NCBI GenBank assembly: GCA_023410875.1
Contig: JAEYPH010000117.1
Coordinates: forward strand, 7,801-71,800
Direction: 5' to 3'
Origin: Bacillota bacterium
GTDB lineage: Bacteria > Bacillota > Clostridia > Christensenellales > UMGS416
DNA length: 64,000 nt
In this document: positions 8,230 through 16,538 of the stretch, one piece after another
Numbering within the stretch: position 1 is the first letter of the stretch
How the letters are laid out: each line of letters opens with the position of its first letter
Position numbers and translations under genes: made by a program
Notes under the pieces: generated by a model
The model's database searches: none
What the model saw: only the letters and a program-made list of their open reading frames with translations
What the model was told of the DNA's origin: nothing

Positions 8230-9132
8230 ATGCGCAGCCTCCTCGTACAGGGCAGCGAACCGATGCGACTGCGGGCCTGGCTGGCGCGGGAGTTCCCCGA
8301 CGCCGCCCCTTCTGTCGTAGATCGGGCGCTGCGCCAGCGGGACTTCCGTGTCAACGGCAGCCGCGTGGGGCAGGACGTGCAGCTGCAACACGGCGATACC
8401 GTGGCTGTCTACATCGATGACCGGCTGCTGCTGCCCCACGTGGAAACTGTGTGGATGGACGACGACCTGATTGTCGCCATAAAGCCCCAGGGCGTCATCA
8501 GCGTGGGGGAGGGCGGCATGGCTGAGCGGGTGAGCCGCTGGCTGGCCGGCCTCGGTGAGGAAGCCACGGCCACCGCGTGCCACCGGCTGGACAGCGCAAC
8601 CGGCGGCCTGCTGATGTTGGCCCGCAACCCGGCCACCGAGGCCGCCGTTCGCACCCAGATGGAGGCCGGCCGCATCCAGAAGACCTATCACTGCGTGGTG
8701 CGCGGCGCGCCGCAGCCGCCGCAGGCCACGGCCACCGCCTGGCTGCTCAAGGACGAGGCCCGCGCGCAGGTCAGCGTGCACGACCGTCCGCTGCCCGGTG
8801 GCCGCACGGCGGTCACCGAATACCGCACGCTGGCCGTGGACGGCGGCTGCGCTCTGCTGGCCGTGACGCTGCACACCGGGCGCACCCATCAGATCCGCGC
8901 CCACCTAGCCCATCTGGGCCACCCGCTGCTGGGCGACGACAAGTATGGCGACCGGGCTTTCAACCGCGCCCAGCGCGCCCGGCGGCTGATGCTGTGGGCC
9001 AGCGCGCTCCGCTTTGGCTTTTCGGCAGAAGAGTGCCCGGCACTTTCAGCGTTGGCCGGCCAAACCCTGCACTGCCGGCCGCCCTTTCTGGATGACTGGA
9101 ACCTGCCCGAGGAGAACGACGACACGCGCTGA
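8230..9132 (+). CDS. RluA/RluD family pseudouridine synthase with S4 domain
   Basis: 300 residues. Residues ~10-60 form an S4 RNA-binding domain (RAWLAREFPD, RVNGSRVGQDVQLQHGDTV). The catalytic core has CHRLDSATGGLLMLAR, whose Asp is the universal nucleophile for uridine isomerisation, plus HTGRTHQIRAHLAHLGHPLLGDDKYG. Target (23S rRNA or tRNA) cannot be set. Two bases separate it from aroF. A second RluA paralogue without an S4 domain is at 38161-38859. Confidence 0.9.
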   Translation: MRSLLVQGSEPMRLRAWLAREFPDAAPSVVDRALRQRDFRVNGSRVGQDVQLQHGDTVAVYIDDRLLLPHVETVWMDDDLIVAIKPQGVISVGEGGMAERVSRWLAGLGEEATATACHRLDSATGGLLMLARNPATEAAVRTQMEAGRIQKTYHCVVRGAPQPPQATATAWLLKDEARAQVSVHDRPLPGGRTAVTEYRTLAVDGGCALLAVTLHTGRTHQIRAHLAHLGHPLLGDDKYGDRAFNRAQRARRLMLWASALRFGFSAEECPALSALAGQTLHCRPPFLDDWNLPEENDDTR

Positions 9133-9166
9133 CGCCGCAAATCGATTGCGAAAGGGAGGAGCCCGC

Positions 9167-10609
9167 ATGCCCAGCATTGAACGTCCATCTTTGCACTTCA
9201 CCGCGCCCCGGGGGTGGATCAACGACCCCAACGGCACGCTGTGGGCCGACGGCCAATATCACCTGTTCTATCAGCACGACCCCGACGACATCGTGTGCCG
9301 CGCCCAACACTGGGGCCACGCTGTGAGCGCCGATCTACTGCGCTGGGAGCACCTGCCCGTGGCGCTGTGCCCCGACGAACTTGGCATGATCTGGTCCGGA
9401 TCGGCGGTCCACGACCGCGGCAATACATCGGGGCTGGGCTCGCCTGACCATGACCCCATGGTGGCCGTCTTCACCCACCACGGCCCCGACGGCGCGGAAC
9501 GCCAGAGCGTGGCCGGCAGCGTGGACGGCGGCAGCACGTTCACGAAATACCCCGGCAACCCGGTGCTCAGCGAGCCCGGCCGGCGGGGCTGGTCGGATGC
9601 TGCGCATCCTGCTCGCCCATGCAACCAGGACTTCCGCGACCCCTGGGCGTTCCGGCTGGAGGAGCTGGGCCTGTGGGCGTTGGCCGTGGCGTCGGGGGAC
9701 CGCGTCCGGTTCTATCACAGTGAAGACCTGGTCCACTGGCGCAATGTCGGTGAGTTCGGCCCCGTGGCATCGCTGGGCGATGCCGTGTGGGAATGCCCTT
9801 CGCTGTTCCGGCTGCCGCTGGGCAGTGGCTTCCGCTGGGTGTTCAGCCTGAGCACCACCGGCGGCGGCCCCGGCGGAGCGCCCGGAATGTTCTATTTCGT
9901 GGGCGAGTTTGACGGCAGCCGTTTCACGCCGGAGGCTGGGCCGCTGCCGGTGGACCATGGCCGTGATTTCTATGCGGCGATCCCTTTCCAGGACGCGCCG
10001 CAGCCGGTGTGGATCGGCTGGCAGATGTGCTGGCACTATGCCACGGCCACGCCGGCCCAGGGTTGGCGGGCCATGATGAGCCTGCCCCGCTCACTTTCAC
10101 TGGTAGATGATGGCGACGGCCCCCGGCTGTGCCAGCTGCCGTGCGAAACCTTCGCCGCGCTGCCCCGCGCTGCGGTGCTGGGTGTGCGCGGCATGGCGTT
10201 GCACCGCGACCGCACGCTGCAATACAGCTCCTGCGGGGATCTCTTCGAGGTGCTGGCCGAGCTGGAGCCCGGCGAGGGGGCGCTGGAGCTGGAGCTCTTC
10301 GGCAGCCTGCGGCTGACCGTGGACGCCGGCGCCCTTCAGGCCACAGTGGAGCGGCTGGCCGGCGCCAACGATTGCCAGCATCCCGCCTTTACCGAAGCGC
10401 TGACCGCACCGTTGCAGGCCGGCGTGCCGCTGACGCTGCATGTGGTGGCCGACGCCAACGCCGTGGAGGTCTTCCTGCAGGACGGCCGCGCGGTACTCTC
10501 GGCGCTGACCTATCCGCTGGGGACTGGCCGCGGCGTATCGCTGCGGGCATTGCGGGAGCCGTGCTCGCTCAAGCACTTTGCCATCAACCGCATTCAAAGC
10601 CATATGTAA
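9167..10609 (+). CDS. Glycoside hydrolase family 32 (sucrose-6-phosphate hydrolase / fructanase type)
   Basis: About 480 residues. The nucleophile Asp20 is in GWINDPNGTLW, the transition-state Asp158 in FRDP and the acid/base Glu209 in WECPSLF. A C-terminal beta-sandwich (from ~residue 350, with LHVVADANAVEVFLQDGRA) matches GH32C. No signal peptide, so it acts in the cytoplasm on imported sucrose(-phosphate) or fructo-oligosaccharide. The following PfkB kinase may handle the released fructose, which supports this reading. ATG at 9167 has an AAGGGAGGAG site. Confidence 0.92.
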   Translation: MPSIERPSLHFTAPRGWINDPNGTLWADGQYHLFYQHDPDDIVCRAQHWGHAVSADLLRWEHLPVALCPDELGMIWSGSAVHDRGNTSGLGSPDHDPMVAVFTHHGPDGAERQSVAGSVDGGSTFTKYPGNPVLSEPGRRGWSDAAHPARPCNQDFRDPWAFRLEELGLWALAVASGDRVRFYHSEDLVHWRNVGEFGPVASLGDAVWECPSLFRLPLGSGFRWVFSLSTTGGGPGGAPGMFYFVGEFDGSRFTPEAGPLPVDHGRDFYAAIPFQDAPQPVWIGWQMCWHYATATPAQGWRAMMSLPRSLSLVDDGDGPRLCQLPCETFAALPRAAVLGVRGMALHRDRTLQYSSCGDLFEVLAELEPGEGALELELFGSLRLTVDAGALQATVERLAGANDCQHPAFTEALTAPLQAGVPLTLHVVADANAVEVFLQDGRAVLSALTYPLGTGRGVSLRALREPCSLKHFAINRIQSHM

Positions 10610-10619
10610 CGGAGGCATT

Positions 10620-11633
10620 ATGAACCCGACCATCGCCATCGCAGGAAACCTCGTCGCCGACACCGTCAAGCGCATCGACCGCTACCCCTCGCCGGGCATG
10701 CTCAGTTCCATCCTGAGCATCGGCCGCTCGGTGGGCGGTTCGGTGCCCAACATGTCCGTGGTCATCCGCAAGCTGGACGCGAGCCAGAGCGTCAAGGGCA
10801 TCGGCCTTACAGGCAACGATGAAAACGGCCGCTATCTCGTGGACACCATGGCTGCCCACGGCGTGGACACGACCCACGTTCGCCCGATCGACGGCGTGAA
10901 CACCGCCTTCACCGACGTGATGACCGTGGACGCCACCGGAGAGCGCACGTTCTTTCACGCCCGGGGGGCCAACGCGCGCTTTTCCTACGAGCATGTGCCC
11001 TTCGACGCGCTGAGCGATTGCTCCATCTTCCACATCGCCTACGCACTGCTGCTGGACGCCATGGACGCCCCCGACGCCGAGTATGGCACCGTCATGGCCC
11101 GCACGCTGGCCGAAGCTTCCCGGCGGGGCCTCACGACGTCCATGGACGTCGTGTCCGAGGAGGGCGACCGCTTTGCCGCCATCGTGACGCCCAGCCTGCG
11201 CCACTGCGACTATCTGGTCGTCAACGAGATCGAAAGCTCCCGCGTGTGCGGCATCCCCGCCCGCGACGCCGGCGGCAGCCTGATCGAGGGCAACATCCCG
11301 CGCATTTGCCGTGCGCTGCTGGATGCCGGCGTGCGCCGTTTGGTCGCCATCCACGCGCCGGAGGGCGGCTGGGCCATGGGTAAGGACGGTTCCTTCTGCT
11401 TCCGGCCGTCGCTGGCGTTGCCCAAGGGGTGGATCAAGGGCACCGTGGGCGCCGGCGACGCCTTCTGCGCGGGTTTCCTCTACGCGGTCAACCGCGGAGA
11501 AACCGTGGAGCGCGCGCTGGACTTGGGCGCGGCGGCGGCGGCCTGTAATCTGAGCCATGAGGGTTCCATCGAGGGCATCCGGCCCCTGGCCGACGTGGAG
11601 CGCATGCTGGCCGAGATGCCCCGGCGAGGATAG
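10620..11633 (+). CDS. PfkB family carbohydrate kinase
   Basis: 337 residues, ribokinase fold. Gly-rich N-terminal motif GRSVGGSVPNMSVVIRKL and the C-terminal signature GTVGAGDAFCAGFLYAV with catalytic Asp are intact. It starts 10 bases after the GH32 stop with GGAGG, so it is in the same operon and is probably a fructokinase; that substrate is inferred from context only. Followed by a strong terminator. Confidence 0.88.
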   Translation: MNPTIAIAGNLVADTVKRIDRYPSPGMLSSILSIGRSVGGSVPNMSVVIRKLDASQSVKGIGLTGNDENGRYLVDTMAAHGVDTTHVRPIDGVNTAFTDVMTVDATGERTFFHARGANARFSYEHVPFDALSDCSIFHIAYALLLDAMDAPDAEYGTVMARTLAEASRRGLTTSMDVVSEEGDRFAAIVTPSLRHCDYLVVNEIESSRVCGIPARDAGGSLIEGNIPRICRALLDAGVRRLVAIHAPEGGWAMGKDGSFCFRPSLALPKGWIKGTVGAGDAFCAGFLYAVNRGETVERALDLGAAAAACNLSHEGSIEGIRPLADVERMLAEMPRRG

Positions 11634-11655
11634 GCGATTCCGAACAGGAACATAA

Positions 11656-11687
11656 AGAGGCTGTCTCGCATGAGCGTGACAGCCTCT
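11656..11687. terminator. Bidirectional terminator between convergent genes
   Basis: AGAGGCTGTC paired with GACAGCCTCT (10-bp stem, 12-base loop). T-rich tails follow on both strands. It ends the GH32-PfkB transcript and the convergent thymidylate-synthase-like gene. Confidence 0.8.
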
Positions 11688-11721
11688 TCTGTACAATGCG
11701 CTTATCTTAGTAGTAGGGCGG

Positions 11722-12483
11722 TTACTTTTGCATGCCGTCCCGCAGCCGCTGCACCTGATCCATGATCTTGGGGATGCTCTCCTCCATCATGTCGCGGTAG
11801 AAGCCCTCGTATTCGTAGGTCAGCTTGTCGGCGGGCTTGCTGTTGATGTCCTCGACGTACTTGCGCAGCACTTCGAAGCTCTTTTCGTAAGCGTGGAAGG
11901 AGTGGGCGGTGTGGGTGTAGGAGCCCACGGCGTAACCCAGATCGCCGGCGATCTTGCGCTGCAGCGAGATGAAGGCGAAAGCGTTCATGAACGTCGCCTG
12001 CACGGCATCGTTGCTGCGCATCATGACCATCTGGTGCAGCGCGCCGTCGCGCACGATGAACTGCATGGACTGCAGGCACGCCGGGTGGGAGTTGTGGCTG
12101 TCCACTTCGAAATCCCGGATGTTCATGATGGCCCGGCGGGTGTCCGGGTTTCTGCGCAGCTCCTCGTAGAGGAAGGGCAACTGGCGCACGAAGCGGTCGT
12201 GATAGGTGTATTCCCAGCATGTGTCGTCGCCGATCTTGAAATCCAGGATACCGTCCAGAATTTCCATCTTGTACTGCTGCAGCTCATAATGGCCGCCGCA
12301 GAACAGCCGGGACACGAAGGGCTCGGCGTCGGCGCACTCCACGAAGAACGTCATGCCGACTTCCTTCATCGTCGTGTCGTAATCCGGGCACGGGTAGACG
12401 GCGCCCTGGTTTTCCAGTATGCACAGCGCCCGGTGATAGGCCTCTGGCAGAGTGCTTCCTTCGGCGAAATAATGCCGGTACAT
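11722..12483 (-). CDS. Divergent thymidylate-synthase-like protein (ThyA fold)
   Basis: 253 residues. The C-terminal half keeps the ThyA nucleotide-site order: Arg116-Arg117 (DTRRAIM), Cys136 (HPACLQSMQF, the catalytic thiol), Arg156-Ser157-x-Asp159 (MRSND), Asn167 (FMNAF) and His197-x-Tyr199 (FHAYEKS). Asn at 167 favours a uracil base over cytosine, by analogy with ThyA versus dCMP hydroxymethylase. The usual N-terminal folate-loop motifs are absent or unrecognisable, and the conserved Gly before Pro-Phe-Asn is lost. It may be a dUMP/dCMP-modifying enzyme or a non-canonical thymidylate synthase; activity is unproven. Start at 12483 follows GAGGAGG. A repeat of family 1 lies directly upstream. 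Confidence 0.7.
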   Translation of the reverse strand: MYRHYFAEGSTLPEAYHRALCILENQGAVYPCPDYDTTMKEVGMTFFVECADAEPFVSRLFCGGHYELQQYKMEILDGILDFKIGDDTCWEYTYHDRFVRQLPFLYEELRRNPDTRRAIMNIRDFEVDSHNSHPACLQSMQFIVRDGALHQMVMMRSNDAVQATFMNAFAFISLQRKIAGDLGYAVGSYTHTAHSFHAYEKSFEVLRKYVEDINSKPADKLTYEYEGFYRDMMEESIPKIMDQVQRLRDGMQK

Positions 12484-12511
12484 TTCAGGTACCTCCTCGG
12501 TGGGCTGTAAG

Positions 12512-12572
12512 GATTCCGCGCCTACGGGCGCGGCCAAAGGGCTTTCCGATCGCCCTTTGGAAACCTTCGGAC
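12512..12572 (-). repeat. Dispersed structured repeat family 1, copy 2
   Basis: Same two-hairpin unit as 4521-4577, on the minus strand, in the 5' region of the thymidylate-synthase-like gene. The second stem here is CCGCGCC/GGCGCGG: the outer pairs have changed from T-A to C-G compared with copy 1. Confidence 0.85.
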
Positions 12573-12627
12573 CCATCTTTTTACGTTTTTATATTACCAT
12601 ACCGTTGCGACAAAATGGAACAAACCT

Positions 12628-13746
12628 TTACAAATACAGGTTGGGCACCTCGATCGCCTTGCTCACGCTCATGGCTCTAATCTCGTCTGCCGTGACCTCG
12701 CGGCCCAGCGCGTGGGACAGATAGATGCCCTCCTGCAGCAGCTGCGTGTCCAGTGCGATCTCGGCGGTGTTCAGCAGCGGGCACAGGCCCCGCAGCGCCG
12801 AAAGCCAGTGCTTCTGCGAGCTGTTGTAGTGGCTCTCGGTTTCGCCGTACACTGTGTCGTTGCGGTAGCGCATGGCGCCCAGGTCCACCGTGGTGTCCAC
12901 CTGCATGTCCTCGATCAGCGTGTGGAAGCTCAGCGGGTCCAGCCGCAGGCCGCCCAGGCTGCCGGCCAGTATGGAGCCGGGGAAGGGCGCGCCGTGGATG
13001 GCCCAGGATTCCAGGATGTCCATGGTCAGGCCGCCCTCAAAGGTCGCCAACCCGCAGCCCAGCTCTTCCACGTTGAAGCCGCTGATCTGCGCGCGCACCG
13101 GGTCCAGCGCCACCTCGGCGTAGGTGTGGCCGGTGATACGCTCCAATTTGGGCAGGTGAGACAGGTAGAGCAGCTGTGAGATGTGGTAGACGCCCATATC
13201 GAACATGGCGCCGCCGGCGGCGGTGTGGGTGTTCACGAACTCCTTGGTCGCGTAGCCATCCACATAGGGGCGGCCGCGGCGGCGGAAGCCATAGCTGCGC
13301 ATGTGGTAGAGCTTGCCCAGCCGGCCGGAGTCCACAAAGCGGCGTGCGGCTCGGGTCTCGTTGGTGTAGAGGAAAGCCAGTTGGATATGCAGCATTTTGC
13401 CGGTCTCCCGGGCAGCGTCCAGCATGGCCTTGGCGTCGGCCCAGGAGCCGGCCATGGGTTTTTCACAGTACACATGCTTGCCGCGGCGCAGCGCCTCGAT
13501 GGTCACCGGCGCGTGCAGGTTGTTGTGCAAGCACACGTCCACGGCGTCGATGTCGTCGCAGCGCAGCAACTGCCCGATGTGGGTGAAGCGGCGCGCCACG
13601 CCGAAGCGGTCGCCGAAGGCGTTCATCTTGGCTTCGTCGATGTCGCAGATGGCGACGACGCGGTGTCCGTCCAGCTGGGCATAGTTCTCCATGTGCTGCG
13701 TGGCGATGATGCCGCAGCCGATGATGCCGATGCGTATTTCGTTCAT
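12628..13746 (-). CDS. Gfo/Idh/MocA family NAD(P)-dependent oxidoreductase
   Basis: About 372 residues. Rossmann motif IGIIGCGIIATQHMENY at the N-terminus, then CLHNNLHAPVTIEALRRGKHVYCEKPMAGS, where EKP holds the family's catalytic lysine, and a C-terminal alpha/beta domain with YHISQLLYL. It acts on a sugar or inositol-like substrate that cannot be defined. It starts within 3 bases of the end of the TIM-barrel gene upstream, so the two are translationally coupled. Start at 13746 lies 8 bases after AAGGAG. Confidence 0.88.
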   Translation of the reverse strand: MNEIRIGIIGCGIIATQHMENYAQLDGHRVVAICDIDEAKMNAFGDRFGVARRFTHIGQLLRCDDIDAVDVCLHNNLHAPVTIEALRRGKHVYCEKPMAGSWADAKAMLDAARETGKMLHIQLAFLYTNETRAARRFVDSGRLGKLYHMRSYGFRRRGRPYVDGYATKEFVNTHTAAGGAMFDMGVYHISQLLYLSHLPKLERITGHTYAEVALDPVRAQISGFNVEELGCGLATFEGGLTMDILESWAIHGAPFPGSILAGSLGGLRLDPLSFHTLIEDMQVDTTVDLGAMRYRNDTVYGETESHYNSSQKHWLSALRGLCPLLNTAEIALDTQLLQEGIYLSHALGREVTADEIRAMSVSKAIEVPNLYL

Positions 13747-13748
13747 AG

Positions 13749-14573
13749 TCACCACTCCTTACCTTGATAGATGCCGCTCATGAAGTCCTGCCCGCTGGCG
13801 TCGCCTGTGTCGATCTCCGCCAGGATCGCCCGCACCGTGGCCAGCTGCCACGCCACACGCTCCAGCTCCAACGCGCCGGAATGGTGCTCCACGCTGATAG
13901 CGCCGGTATAGCCCGCCTGCTGCAACGTATGGATGATGCCCTTGGCCTGGGGTGCCATGTTGGCCGGCACATGGGTGTGCATCACATAGGGCAGCACCGT
14001 GGCCTGGCCCAGCGCCGCGTCCCCGGCGAAGTTGCCGAAGTGGAACAGATGGCCGTAGCCGGGGTGGGCCACAGCCTGCTGCACCCGCTGCAGGTTGGCC
14101 GGCACGCGGGAGGCGCCCCAGTGGTTCTCCGGCCCCACGCGCATGCCCCGGTCGGCGGCGATGGCAGCGTATTCCCGGTAGGTCTTCACGATGTAGTCAA
14201 AGGCTTCCGCCGTTAAGGTCTCGTCGGCACAGCCCATGTCGATGCGCACGGTGGCTGCGCCCAACGTTTGGGCGGCGTCCAGATAGCGCAGGGCCAGCTC
14301 ACGGTGGGCCTCACGCTCATCGGGGTCATCCATCCACAGATGGGGGCCGTCCACGCACAGGTTGGCCACTTTGAGCTCCCGGCGGTCCAGCTCCGCGCGG
14401 ATTTTGTGCAGGAAGTCCTGCTCCAGTGTGGGCAGAAAGCCGCTCCAGATGTCCGCGTGGCCCACGCGGTAGCGGCTGCTCAGCAGCTCCAGATATCCGA
14501 AGATGTCCAGCCGTCCGTCGGCCCGCATGCCGTGGAAGGAATAGCTTGCGATGGATACGGGGTTTGCGATCAT
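13749..14573 (-). CDS. Sugar phosphate isomerase/epimerase-like TIM barrel protein
   Basis: 274 residues. Motifs: LKVANLCVDGPHLW, a metal-site Asp in AATVRIDMGCADE, GMRVGPENHWGASRV (Glu), THVPANMAPQAKG (His) and GAISVEHHSGALE (Glu), as in inosose dehydratase-like enzymes. First gene of a two-gene operon with the oxidoreductase at 12628-13746. The pair probably processes one sugar or polyol. Divergent from the PHP gene at 14719. Confidence 0.82.
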   Translation of the reverse strand: MIANPVSIASYSFHGMRADGRLDIFGYLELLSSRYRVGHADIWSGFLPTLEQDFLHKIRAELDRRELKVANLCVDGPHLWMDDPDEREAHRELALRYLDAAQTLGAATVRIDMGCADETLTAEAFDYIVKTYREYAAIAADRGMRVGPENHWGASRVPANLQRVQQAVAHPGYGHLFHFGNFAGDAALGQATVLPYVMHTHVPANMAPQAKGIIHTLQQAGYTGAISVEHHSGALELERVAWQLATVRAILAEIDTGDASGQDFMSGIYQGKEW

Positions 14574-14670
14574 GGCTGCCTCCTATGAATCGTCATGGGG
14601 TTCGACCGAATATTCCATACCGGCGGAAGAACTCCTCTGGCAATCCTGCGGATAACCACAAAAAATGACA

Positions 14671-14698
14671 TGTAAAGAAATATACATTCTGGTATAAT
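14671..14698 (+). promoter_or_regulatory. Candidate promoter of PHP gene
   Basis: Perfect TATAAT (14693-14698) ends 20 bases before the PHP start codon; the -35 (TGTAAA, 16-base spacer) is weak, so an activator may be needed. Confidence 0.45.
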
Positions 14699-14718
14699 GA
14701 CGCTGCCGGAGGTGCCAC

Positions 14719-16002
14719 ATGAAGACAGAATTGACCAATTATGAAATCACACCCAGACTCGTGCCCCAAGGCCAGCCGGTGGAGCTGACGATTCGGCCGC
14801 TGGGGGCCCACGCCGCCTTTACGGAAGGCAGCTATACGGTGCAGTTTCTGCCGATGACACAGAGCGTGGAGCAGATGGAGGGCGCAGTATATGAGAGCGT
14901 GTGTGCCGCGCCCGGCGCCGACGGCGCGCTGCGGGTTCGCCACGCTTTCCCCGGCGAGCAGGGGCATTATGTGCGCATCCATGACGATGCCCACGCCGTC
15001 GTGACGTTGTCGGTGTATTCGCTGGCGCCGGACCTGTATGGCCGCGTGCCGATGCGGGGCGAGTTCCACAGCCACAGCTTCCGCTCCGACGGCAAGGAAG
15101 CGCCGGCCATCGTCGCCGCCAACTACCGCAAGGCCGGCTACGACTTCATGGCCGTGACCGACCATGAGCAGTGGGAGCCCTCTCAGGAGGCCATTGAAGC
15201 TTACCGCGGCGCGCCCATCGATTTTCGTCTGTTCCACGGCGAAGAGGTGCACACGCCGGGCAACCACATCCACATCGTCAACTTCGGCGGAGACTTCAGC
15301 GTCAACAGCCTGGCCAGGGAGGATGAGGCAGCCTACCTTCGGGACGTGGCGGCCATAGAAGCCAACCTGGGCGCGCTGCCCGAGGGCGTCAGCGCCACCG
15401 AATACGCGATGTGCCTGTGGAGCATCGGCAAGATCCGCCAGGGCGGCGGCATGGCCATCTTCTGCCACCCCCACTGGGTCGCCAATGTCTACCATGTGCG
15501 CGACGAGATGACCCGCCATGTGCTCGCTAACATGCCCTTCGACGCCTTCGAGCTGCTGGGCGGCCAGACCGTGGCCGAGAACAACATGCAGACCGCTCTC
15601 TACAACGACGTGCGCGCCCAAGGCGCGCGCATCGCCATCGTGGGCGCGTCGGATTCCCACGGCACCGTGAACACCCAGTGGTTCGGCTGGAGCAGCACCG
15701 TCGTGCTGGCCCGCAACGGCAGCCGGGACGACATCATCGCCGCCGTGCGCGAGGGCTACAGCGCCGCCGTGGAGACCTACCCCGGCGAGAGCTTCCGCGC
15801 CCACGGAAGCTACCGCATGGTGAGCCTGGCCCGGTTCCTGCTGGACCAGTACTTCCCACTGCACGACGAGCTGTGCTTTGAGGAAGGCCGGGCCATGAAG
15901 GACTTTGTTTGCGGAGACGCCGCCGGGCTGGACATGCTGCGCGCGACCCAGGGGCGCACAGCGCAGCTGCTGGCCCGCTGCTATGGCCGCCAGGAGGCGT
16001 GA
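14719..16002 (+). CDS. PHP-domain metal-dependent phosphoesterase
   Basis: 427 residues. The PHP motifs are visible: RGEFHSHSFRSDG (motif I, His-x-His), FMAVTDHEQW, LFHGEEVHTPGNHIHI, AIFCHPHW and the late GASDSHG. These bind two or three metals in histidinol-phosphatase-like and nucleotide/RNA phosphoesterases. About 115 residues precede the PHP core, probably a beta domain. The next gene overlaps the stop. Substrate unknown. Confidence 0.85.
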   Translation: MKTELTNYEITPRLVPQGQPVELTIRPLGAHAAFTEGSYTVQFLPMTQSVEQMEGAVYESVCAAPGADGALRVRHAFPGEQGHYVRIHDDAHAVVTLSVYSLAPDLYGRVPMRGEFHSHSFRSDGKEAPAIVAANYRKAGYDFMAVTDHEQWEPSQEAIEAYRGAPIDFRLFHGEEVHTPGNHIHIVNFGGDFSVNSLAREDEAAYLRDVAAIEANLGALPEGVSATEYAMCLWSIGKIRQGGGMAIFCHPHWVANVYHVRDEMTRHVLANMPFDAFELLGGQTVAENNMQTALYNDVRAQGARIAIVGASDSHGTVNTQWFGWSSTVVLARNGSRDDIIAAVREGYSAAVETYPGESFRAHGSYRMVSLARFLLDQYFPLHDELCFEEGRAMKDFVCGDAAGLDMLRATQGRTAQLLARCYGRQEA

Positions 16003-16520
16003 AAATTCTGATTTTGGGCGGCGTGGCCAGCGGCAAGACGACGCTGGCGCGCCAATTGTCCGCAGTGCTGTCGCTGCCCGCGATAGAGGGCGACTGCATC
16101 GCCCATGACGACGGCGCGCAGCCCCGGCGCAAGCGCACGCCCCAGGAACAGCAAGCGCAGATCGATGAGATCGACCGGCGGGGGAGCTGGCTCATCGAGG
16201 GCGTCTACCGGCCGGACCAGCACTGCTTGATGGAACTGGCCGACTTCGTGTTGCTGCTGGACACGCCCTTTGCCACGCGGCTGCGCCGGGTGCTCACGCG
16301 CTTTGTGCGCCAGCAGCTGGGCCTGGAGAGCTGCCATTACCGCTCGGACTGGGCCATGCTGCGCCGCATGATTTGCTGGGCCGTGGGCGGTGAACGCAGC
16401 AAGCCACAAAGAGATGAGCTACTGGCGCCCTATCGGCACAAGCTTTGCGTGGTGCGTACAAGCGGCCCGCGCGGGCAGAGGATGATACTGAACCATCTGC
16501 AAACGATCCGAAATACATAG
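15999..16520 (+). CDS. P-loop nucleotide/nucleoside kinase-like protein
   Basis: About 173 residues. Walker A GGVASGKTTLAR at the N-terminus, then EGDCIAHDD, SWLIEGVYRPD and FVLLLDTPFATRLRRVLTRF, the pattern of small adenylate-kinase-like or FlaR-type P-loop kinases. It begins at GTG 15999, overlapping the PHP stop by 4 bases, with CAGGAG upstream, so it is coupled to the PHP gene. Substrate not determinable. Confidence 0.78.
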   Translation: MKILILGGVASGKTTLARQLSAVLSLPAIEGDCIAHDDGAQPRRKRTPQEQQAQIDEIDRRGSWLIEGVYRPDQHCLMELADFVLLLDTPFATRLRRVLTRFVRQQLGLESCHYRSDWAMLRRMICWAVGGERSKPQRDELLAPYRHKLCVVRTSGPRGQRMILNHLQTIRNT

Positions 16521-16538
16521 ATATCATAGGAGGAAGAC

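Noticed and set aside
12500..12724. Open frames covering repeat family 1 (also at 4327-4593) that encode SESPL-like peptides
   Set aside because: The peptide similarity comes from the structured DNA repeat; no ribosome site or conserved start.
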